From assembly GCA_964019335.1 (NCBI GenBank), contig OZ025668.1:1-64000 (forward strand): DNA of 64,000 bases, in the 5' to 3' direction. The notes below the pieces were generated by a model. The model was not told where the DNA came from. It saw nothing but the letters and a program-made list of their open reading frames with translations, and did no database searches. Positions 56,443-64,000 of the stretch are shown piece by piece; the stretch's first letter is position 1; each line of letters begins with the position of its first letter. The translations under genes and the position numbers were made by a program. The stretch is from Diplonema japonicum (Eukaryota; Euglenozoa; Diplonemea; Diplonemida; Diplonemidae).

Positions 56443-56841
56443 TTAAAAGAGGAGCATCGCCGCAACGAGAGCGGCCCATGCACCGACGGCAGCAGTGTGC
56501 AGGAGGTACGCATGTTGAGCAACAGCTGACAGTTCATATTTGTCGCCAGTCAGCTTGTCGAGTGACGCCTCAATGCTGCGCTGCGTTGTGATAAGTGAGA
56601 ACTTCTGCTCCTCGAGCACTGCAGGGTACAGCCACCGCGTGAGGATGTTGTCGTACCGTGCATGAACGTGGTGCGACCGCCACCGCACTGCCTCAAGCTG
56701 CTGCTTCAGCGTAACCTCGCTGTCGGCTATCCGTCGGCTGGTCTCTTCTAGCTCTTTGCGGGCGTCAAGGTACACCCCTGACAAGCACATTGCCACCACC
56801 AACACCACAACATTCAAAGCCCTGCGCACCCTCTTATCCAT
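56443..56841 (-). CDS. Small protein with terminal membrane segments
   Basis: Single exon, 132 residues. One hydrophobic segment lies at about 9-24 (LNVVVLVVAMCLSGVYL) and another at about 108-131 (AYLLHTAAVGAWAALVAAML). Between them is a charged helix. A hairpin membrane protein of unknown function. Confidence 0.7.
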   Translation of the reverse strand: MDKRVRRALNVVVLVVAMCLSGVYLDARKELEETSRRIADSEVTLKQQLEAVRWRSHHVHARYDNILTRWLYPAVLEEQKFSLITTQRSIEASLDKLTGDKYELSAVAQHAYLLHTAAVGAWAALVAAMLLF

Positions 56842-57016
56842 TTCTCCCGTTCATGTTTGTTCCTTTTTCTTTTTTGAGCTTTAAGCAGAAGTCATCGAGT
56901 TTTCAAAGTCTCTTAAGGAGGGAGATGAAATAAAACGGCTAAGGTCGGAAAGAAGGGGGGAGTGGGGGAAGGCTATTAAAAGCTGTGAAATACACCACAG
57001 GACAAACAAGAATAAG

Positions 57017-57112
57017 AGGAACTGGCTTTGTTTGTGCACCGGAGTAGAAACTCGGAAAAAGCTTATAACCCGTAAAACACGTTGCCATTGTTAGACAAGT
57101 CAAAGACTGTTC
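57017..57112. repeat. Dispersed repeat R2, copy 2
   Basis: Matches 29963-30076: GAGGAACTGG, AAGCTTATAACCCGTAA, ACACGTT, CCATTGTT, GTCAAAGACTGTTCTTG, then an A-run. Confidence 0.65.
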
Positions 57113-57427
57113 TTGAATAAAAAAAAAACAAAAAACAAAAGAGTTGGCGGTTTTTTGTGCAACCTTCCGCAGGATAAAACCGACCTTTCTTTTGTTTGTG
57201 CAAGGACTGTTTTGCCCTGCAGAAGGTTAAAAATCGAACAAAGCTGCCTCGACTCTTTTAGCAAAAAACAATTCATTTACAATTTATTGTTTTCTTTCTT
57301 GTTCAAGCAAAAGAAGGGGACAAAAATGTGAGGAAAAAAAAGGCTGAGACACCTTTGACCCCCCCCCCCCCCCCCCCAAGCTCCTAAGCATGGATGGAGT
57401 GAACAGAAACTCGCAATTCTTCGTCCT

Positions 57428-57630
57428 TAGTGTTGGTGGCGCCATGCAAGCACCGTCTACTTGATGACAGGGGTGCACCTCGGCCGCGCTTCGTGTCATT
57501 AACGCGTAGAGTGGGCAGCTCAACCCCAGCCGTGGCGTCCCGGGTAACCAAGATTCTGCGCTCGTGCAGTTTGCTGCCTGTTCGCAACCCTGATTAATAC
57601 TTATTTATACCTCCATGTTACCCCCACAAA
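57428..57630 (-). repeat. SL-associated repeat, truncated copy
   Basis: Shares ACAGGGGTGCACCTCGGCC, GGGTAACCAAGATTCTGCGC and GCAGTTTGCTGCCTGTTCG (plus strand) with other copies. It ends at CCATGTTACCCCCACAA, exactly where the SL core would start. Confidence 0.65.
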
Positions 57631-58302
57631 AAAAAAGAAAATCGATCATGACTTTCGTACTCCCGAGCCACCTCTAGGAATGCACAGGGAGGGGGAGGGG
57701 TGGGGAGGGGGAGGGGTGTTATAGACAAACCTTACCTTTTTTCTTTTTTTCCTTGTTTCTTTCCCAACTGTTTTTTTTTTTTGCAACTAAGGTCGAAAGA
57801 GGGTGTTCTTCCTTTTCTTTTTTGGGGGGAGAGGGGAAACATCAGGTGTAATATGTTCGCAACTCTTCTCAAAAAAATAAGAAAAGACAAGAACGCTGGG
57901 CTGTCCGTGCTGGGGTAGAAACCTGGAGGGTTTGCAACGAAAACACGAAGTCAAAAGACTCGTTCTTAGAAACACTTTCGCACTCTTGCTTATGGAGGGG
58001 TTGCTTCGCTTTTCTTTAAAAAGAAAAAAAAATCATCGTCCACATGACTCGCGCGTTCGCGTATCACTCATATGTGTCTTGTTAACAATTCAATGAAGTA
58101 AAGCGTGAAGCAACCACACGAGCTTTCTGCATCACGCGAACCCGACAAAAAGTACTCATTCTCTATCTCAATCGCTCTATTCTTCTTCTTATTTTCCTTC
58201 TTTTTCTCGTTTTGTTGTTCGACAACCCCCATAGCAGTGCGGAAAGAGTTACAAGTGTAAATGATAGTGATGTGTAATGTGGAAAGAAAAAAAGAAAAAA
58301 AA

Positions 58303-58659
58303 TGGGGCTTTGATTGCAACACTAGGTGGCGTTAAGCGTGCAATGAAGCACGAACTACCTACTTGATTACAGGGGGCGCTCCTCGGCCGAGCAGTAGCTT
58401 CTTCTGCGTTCCGCGTCGTGTCCTTAATGCGTGCGGTGTGCTCAACCCTAGCCGGGGCGTCCCGGGTAACCAAGATTCTGCGCTCGTGCAGTTTGCTGCC
58501 TGTTCGTCACCCTGAGCATCTGCGTTACGTCTTCCACTCGGGCGCTACCGGTGATGACCGACGAGGAGGTCAACAGCGAACAACACATCTGATGTACTTC
58601 TTATATTTTCATGTTATCCCCACAATAAAGTACAGAAACTGTAGCTTTAGAATCGTTGG
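58303..58659 (-). repeat. SL-bearing dispersed repeat, full copy B
   Basis: The minus strand begins with the 37-nt SL (58623-58659), identical to the copies at 1582 and 30683. It continues with TGGGGATAACATG and the same body as copy A, ending at AAAGCCCCAT and a T-run. It has an extra ~30 nt (around 58515-58550) missing from copy A. No GT follows the SL core. Confidence 0.7.
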
Positions 58660-58725
58660 AAAAAAAGAAAAGAAAAAAGAGACATTTAAAAAGAGAAATA
58701 AAAAAAGCGCAGTATGACAGAAGAG

Positions 58726-60989
58726 TCACGAGTGCAAGGTGTCGACGTTGAGGATAAGGATCATCACAGTGATGTCGTCCTTTGACCCACGCTCCTTTGC
58801 CTCTGCGACAACGGCCTCTGCAAGTATCTGGTAGTCATCGAAGGAAACGGAGGCGGCGGAGCTCGTACTCCCGGTGGCGCGGAGGTCGTTGCGGCTGCAG
58901 TGCGCGGCCATTGCACGCCGTCTGTTTATAGGAGTTAAAATAAAACTTGCAAAAAAAAGAAAAAAAGACTTTTCAACTTGATTCACTCAAATGAGTAAAC
59001 AATTAACACCAACCAGTATGTGGGAGGCATGCTGGATAGGTTACTTGCCAGACCTTGTCCAATGTAATGGGATAAGGACTCTCCGTTGAGGGGCAGGGTG
59101 GGCTCTCCATGTGTACCTCACAATTAACAGGAACCACCACAGAGAGATTTGAAACATTATTGGTCCCCTTAAAAAAGAGAAAAAAAACCATACAAACTGT
59201 TCACAGATGCAACTGAAGAAGACCTCTCAAGCTCGTTCTGGTCGCTGTCACGTGTGCTGTGTGCAATGAACAAATAATGCAAAACATACAATTTCGAAGA
59301 AAACGACTCCCTGCACTCCATAGGGCTCATGAGCTGGCTCTTCTGCCCTTGTGCTGCAGCATCCACCTCGCCCTTGCACTGCGTTACATATTCCACTACT
59401 TCTTCCGCAGACATAACGTCCCACAACCCATCTGTCGCTAGCACGATGAAGTCATCCTGCGGAGTCAGCTCCATCGTCGTCACGTGCGGATCTCTCCTTA
59501 GGTACTCCTTGCACGGTCTGTCACCTATGCTCCTCGTCACTGACACCATCCCCTCCACCCTCGAAAAGCCCCCTACCTGCACTATCTCTCCCCCGTAGCT
59601 CATCACAGCCTCCTTCTCCAACGCCTGATCAGGGCGGTGGCACTCTGTTAGACTGATGGGGCTGTTATTCCTGCAGAGTATCGCACCGCTGTCTCCCAAG
59701 TTCGCTACATGCAGCGTGCCGTTTGTGATGAACACTGTCGTGGCGGTCGTCCCAGCGTCCACTGCAATCACGTCCGCCACCTGCGAGAAGTCCCTGTGGA
59801 CTTTTTTGAAGCCCTCGGTCATTGCCATCTTCATGTCGCTGGGGTAATGGGGGCTTGTTCTTATGCTGGGGATAAGGAACTGCACGCAGTACTGAGCGGC
59901 TTCCAAACCACCATGCCCGTCGAAGACCCCGCAGGCGTAGTCGGACCCGGGCAGCTGCAGGTATGATGACAGGTTCCGGTACGTCACACATCTGTCCTCA
60001 TTGAGGGACCTCCCCCCCTCGGATGCCCATACGGTCTCTATGTCGTACTGCGCGGTGTCGAAGCCATTTACAACGACCGCGGACAGGGGTGTAGTGGCTG
60101 TGGATAGGACACTGTCAAACTCCTTCTGCGAAGGGACCGAGTCGTTGACGTGTGCCAGTGCCTTGGCGTACAGGTTGTTGAATTTGAAGAGATCGATGTA
60201 CTTGTCTGTGTAGACACCCTTGTGCAGCTCCACAAGCATGACGTGCATCATGAGCAGCCTCAGCTCCTCCGGCGTGCGGATGAAGTCAAGAGGCGTGTGG
60301 TGTGTCTTTTTCGAGTAATTTGAACGGGAACCCAACTTAGCAGGACACTTAGTCTTGAGCCATTCATGGGATGAAATATCATCGGTGTTCATGAGAGACG
60401 TGATGAAAGAAACGTAGGAGGGGCACACCCCCCGCAGGTGAGCTTTTGTCGGCATTTTGCCGAAAATTGACAAATGTATCCATTCGGCAAGCCCGATGTG
60501 GTCGTTGCAGCCCCCTGGGGGGTCGGGGGTGAGGTACCAGTCGTGTAGCCTAATGATGCCCTCACGGGTGATGCTGATGTTGTTGGGCTTCAGGTTGCAG
60601 GACCTTATTTTGCAGCGTGATTTGAGGTACTTGCAGACGGAGAGTATAAGACTAACTGTCTGCGGAGCTGTTTGCAGTGTGAGGTATTGCCGACTGTCGT
60701 CGCCCTCCCACGCGGTCGCCAGAAACACGTGCCCGAACTCCCGGAATATTTCCACTATGGAGGAGAGGTTTCTATGCTGCACGTCTTGCGTGCTTCTGAA
60801 GTACTCTACATCCTGTTCTGTCTCTCTTATGATTCTCAATGCATATGTGATCCCGTACTTAGAGCAGCGCAGTGTGTTCTGCGATAGCTTGCCCATCACG
60901 AGGTACCCGTGGATGGTCTTACCATTCCAATCTTCATCGCCATTTATGCTGGAGCTCCTTCGTCTGGAGACATCCATGGCGGCCCCCAT
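58726..60989 (-). CDS. Pseudokinase-PP2C phosphatase fusion
   Basis: Three exons, 652 residues; introns 59257-59289 (33 nt) and 58922-59193 (272 nt, phase 2, which joins VNSL to RRAMAAH). Residues about 25-225 follow a protein-kinase fold but lack catalytic residues: YALRIIRE (49-56) has Arg for the VAIK Lys, SCNLKPNNI (130-138) replaces HRDLKPxN and LHDW (148-151) replaces DFG. From about 318 a full PP2C (PPM) domain follows: NEDRC, CGVFDGHGG, GTTATTVFI, VANLGDSGAI, VTRSIGD, ATDGLWDV and, after the last splice, GSKDDITVMIL. The metal-binding Asp residues are intact, so Mg/Mn-dependent Ser/Thr phosphatase activity is expected, perhaps controlled by the pseudokinase. Confidence 0.9.
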
Positions 60990-61058
60990 TGAAGCTACCT
61001 AGAAGTTTTGTTTAAAAAAAATTGCTGAAAATTAAATATAAAAACAAAAAAGACGTTT

Positions 61059-61472
61059 TCATCTTGATCGTTGAAGCGGGTCAGGGCTGAGATCGCCCTC
61101 TTCCGTATGGAACACCTCGTCCCCTGGGTAGGAAAACATGGACACACCGTTGTAATGCTCATGGTACAGTGAGTATATGTCAAAGGTCAGGTGTGCTGCA
61201 ACATAAAAGCATACCATCCTCAAAGCAAGCATAACCACGTATCGCTTTGCCTGTTTTTGCAACTCTGTGGGCTGCCCGTCCCACCTGCTGCTGGTCCCTT
61301 TCTTCAAGAATTCCACGACCTGCCTCATGTCCATCCGAGTAATTTCCTTTCTTGTGAACTTCGATTCACCATCCAGCTTCGCCTCCAAATCCGCTCTTGT
61401 TTTCTCCCGCTTGCTTACCACACGGGGCTTTACCTTTGGCTTTGCCAGTAATGGCCTGCACCATCGATACAT
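61059..61472 (-). CDS. Small single-pass membrane protein, unknown
   Basis: Single exon, 137 residues. A very basic N-terminus (MYRWCRPLLAKPKVKPRVVS), which could be a mitochondrial targeting signal, is followed by a charged helix and one hydrophobic segment (YVVMLALRMVCFYVAAHLTF, about 78-97), then a short acidic tail. It may be a small mitochondrial inner-membrane subunit; no family is recognised. Confidence 0.65.
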   Translation of the reverse strand: MYRWCRPLLAKPKVKPRVVSKREKTRADLEAKLDGESKFTRKEITRMDMRQVVEFLKKGTSSRWDGQPTELQKQAKRYVVMLALRMVCFYVAAHLTFDIYSLYHEHYNGVSMFSYPGDEVFHTEEGDLSPDPLQRSR

Positions 61473-64000
61473 TGTTTTTTTTTTTTTTTTCTTTGGAAAA
61501 AAAAAAAAAAAAAACCTTTTTTGTAACTCTTTTTTTGTAGTGTGGCCCTCCTAACGAGGTGGCTACAAGGGCAAAAAAAAAAAAAAAAACCGAGAAAATA
61601 TAAGGAAAAAAAAGGGGAGAGGAATAGAATAAGAAAAAGAGAATGAAAAAAAAAACCCCCCAGCCCGCCCATTGCCACCCCCAGACCTAGTGCGCATAGT
61701 GGTCAAATGCGGGTGGCAAATAGGTGGCAAAAAGAATGGGGGGGTTCACTGCAAAAAAATCTGGGTGGGGGGCATCATCAAATATAAAAAAAGAGACATT
61801 TAAAAAAATCATGCCCATCCAATGCACGTCATCAGTCGCTGAAAAAAAAAAAAAAAACGGCACGCAAAAAAAAAAAGAAGAAAATCAGCTTTTTCAAAGA
61901 CCAGCCAAGAGTCAACGGGAGTTCACCTGCAGCAGCACAGCGAGGGCAAGGACGTTTCCCGGAGGAGCAGCCACTTACGTCCCGACAGTACTACAACAAA
62001 CTTACCTCCTCGAGCAGATACGTATCCTGATCAGTCTGCCTTTTGGCCACCACGTGGGTGTAGAAAAAGAAAAAGGGGAGAGTGATGAAGTAGCTAGTGG
62101 ACGCCGGAAAGCTATAAAGGCTGCACTGCCCGGGGGTACCCCATTTTTAGACAAAGTCAAAAGACTCGTTCTTGGAGGGGTGGGAGGGATGGGAGGGGGC
62201 TTTCTTTTGCTTTGTTGTATTAGGTCGGACAAAAGATTCAGGAAATCAAAAAAAAAAAAAAGAGAATTAAAACATGCCTTGATTATTTTTTTTCTTTTCT
62301 TTTTTTTGTATTATTTTATCTTAGAAAGAAATCTCACCATTCAAACAAGGTCATCGAAAAAGGTTACAAACCTCGAAATCTCCGACCAAAAATATGCTTC
62401 CTAGTGAACCTATCGCTTTCTTTTTTTTTTTTTTTCATCTTTTCGTTTTTTGTTCAAGGAAATAGAGAAGACCCTGCTAGCAAATCTATCTTCTGAAGTT
62501 ATCATACATTAGAAAAACTAGTCATGGGTGGAGGGGGGGGGGATATCTTAAAGGCGTTATTGAAAAAGAGAAAAAACAAGAGCATCTCCTGCAACTTCAT
62601 GTGTAAGAGAATTGCCCAGTCTGATGGCGATCAGCAGGCAGGTGCCACGCAGGACGTGAAGGCTCCCTGTGGGTGTCCATCCGGCCATAGAAGGACAGCA
62701 TTGCACACAACCGTAGTGTTCCTGCCTTGCTCCAGTAAGAAAATAGATAAGAAAAAACAGATTAGAGAAGAAAAAAAAAAAAGGCAAGAGAACAAAAATA
62801 GGGGTCCTCTGTTTGTTTCTACCACTATGAACATAAGTGTCCTTATTTCTAAAGGAAAAAGAAAAGGGGGGACGTAACTTTTTCTCTCTTCTTGTTTCTT
62901 TTTTTTTTTTTTTTTTCTTGCTTCTCTCTTTCACCCCAAAAGAAGAAGTCGGTCAAACGTTGTTCTGTACTGCTGTCCATGGTGCTTTGGAAAGGAGAAG
63001 AATTCTTCCATGGACAGAGTGTTGGAACCTTAAGAAGAACAAAAGTCACGGCCTGTCGACACAAGCTGCTACTCGGAAAATAAAAATTTAAGCTTTTTGT
63101 TGCCTCACACTTTTCGCGTTTAGTAGGGGGGAGGGGTCAAAAAAAAAAGGCGATGTTTTTCAAGGGCAAATCCCACTTGGGGACTACCCTTAAAAAAAAT
63201 AAGAACGAAGGAAACGAAGGATAACAACTCGACAAAAAAAAAAGTCTATCTTTTTTTGCAGTGCGCTGCTTGGCACCCACCACGGGCTGGGGATCCTACA
63301 CCTGCATGCAAAGAAAGGTGGGTTAGCGCAAGCAGCACCACGGCCTTCAAAGATCTCATTCTGGAAGCCAGTGCACACCAAATGAGGTTACGCAAAACGG
63401 AGAAAATTAAGGGCGAAGCAAAAAATCCTCAAAATCAGTTTGTGTGTTCGTGCCTAAGGCTGTTAAGGAGGCACGCTAACATCAAAATAAAAAAAGGGGG
63501 GGATGCGTTTGTACAACTCCTCTTCTCCCAACCTAAATTCACCCATTATCACATGCCTGAACTACATGGAGGGGATGCACAAAAACCACAATCACCATGA
63601 GATGAGAGAGAGAACTGATAGCGCTAAAAAAAGGGGGAACATAAAGCAATTGGGTGCAAAATCAAGTAACGTTGCGCAAGAAGAAAAACAATATTTAGGC
63701 AGCACGGGGGAAAATAAAAATACAAGAGACTAAAATAAAATAAAAAAAGAAAAGAAAAGACGAAGAAGAATATACAATCTAACCTCAGTCTAGCTCCCTT
63801 TTTTCTTCTCATTGTAATACAAGCTTTTAATGGGAAAATAAAATAAAAATGGAACACAGTATCCCTACAGTAAACTATTACTGACAGCAGAAGAGAACGT
63901 GGGTACATCCCTTTCCCCTTTTTTATCTTCATGAACCTTCCTTCTTTTTTTTCTTTTTTCTTTTCATTCTCATTTTTCATTTTTCTACCAGAGGCCGGGG
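61473..64000. other. Gene-poor right flank
   Basis: Mostly homopolymer and GA/CT tracts. Higher-complexity islands lie at about 61880-62180 (including a partial R2 end at 62152-62173), 62590-62740 and 63250-63420. They carry short open frames without recognisable domains. They may be relic exons or non-coding repeats. Confidence 0.6.

Larger units (their letters stand above)
56842..58725. other. Intergenic with R2 and SL-associated repeats
   Basis: Holds the R2 repeat (57017-57112), an imperfect inverted repeat AACCTTC.GCAGG at about 57162-57229, C19 (57359-57377), a truncated SL-associated repeat (57428-57630), a partial R2 (57887-57970) and a full SL-bearing repeat (58303-58659). No gene is seen. 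Confidence 0.75.

Noticed and set aside
58303-58659. SL-bearing repeats as tRNA, 5S or SRP RNA genes
   Set aside because: Only scattered box-A-like or Alu-like resemblances were found; no complete promoter pair or secondary-structure signature.
59003-59191. Short frame inside the last PP2C intron as an extra exon
   Set aside because: Including it breaks the phase, while direct joining of the outer exons restores the conserved PP2C C-terminus.
1-64000. CRISPR arrays, bacterial operons or prophage
   Set aside because: Spliceosomal introns, spliced leader and eukaryotic gene content exclude a prokaryotic source.

Overview
The window looks like nuclear DNA of a diplonemid (Euglenozoa) or a very close relative. 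Three dispersed sites carry, on the minus strand, a 37-nt sequence ending in CAGTTTCTGTACTTTATTG. That is the conserved 3' half of the kinetoplastid/diplonemid spliced leader (SL), and its 5' end (CCAACGATTC) resembles the Diplonema SL as I remember it. Every gene I can support lies on the minus strand over more than 60 kb, as in euglenozoan directional gene clusters. Unlike kinetoplastids, most genes carry cis-spliced introns, nearly always 29-47 nt, with a GTATG-type donor and CAG/TAG acceptor. The intron phases I worked out restore uninterrupted, recognisable domains.

Layout, left to right (all genes read right to left). 1-956: the 3'-open part of a GC-rich gene missed by simple ORF calling; its distal coding part is an 8-bp repeat. 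2009-26941: a dense cluster with an F-box/pseudo-GTPase membrane protein, an EF-hand coiled-coil protein, a P-loop (uridine kinase/PRK-like) kinase, a ~2,220-residue LRR/cadherin-like/ubiquitin-like/dynein-stalk-like protein, a DPF/NPF His-Gln-rich protein (clathrin-light-chain candidate), a ~2,270-residue secreted LamG/C-type-lectin protein, an EF-hand/CCCH protein, an aprataxin-like HIT protein and a Rab32-like GTPase. 26942-39905: a ~13 kb gene-poor, homopolymer-rich block with SL-bearing repeats, a TTAA-flanked piggyBac-like element, fold-back elements, a degenerate recombinase-like relic and a 200-N gap. 39906-56841: a second dense cluster with a CCCH protein, an AAAP amino-acid transporter, an RIIa/KOW-like protein, a PMP24/PXMP4-like peroxisomal protein, an RS/SP-rich protein, UBA5, a ubiquitin-like/beta-propeller protein, two putative cytoskeletal proteins, a proline-racemase-family enzyme and a small membrane protein. 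56842-58725: repeats. 58726-61472: a pseudokinase-PP2C fusion and a small membrane protein. 61473-64000: repeats and low complexity.

No metabolic operon logic applies. Adjacent genes are separated by as little as ~50-300 nt, with an AG acceptor shortly before the first ATG, which fits polycistronic transcription and SL trans-splicing. The most notable observations are a 1.6-kb intron that is almost entirely one terminal-inverted-repeat element inside the giant dynein-stalk-like gene; a family of ~350-bp repeats ending in the SL sequence; and several unusual domain fusions (F-box/pseudo-GTPase/TM, pseudokinase/PP2C, ubiquitin-like/propeller).
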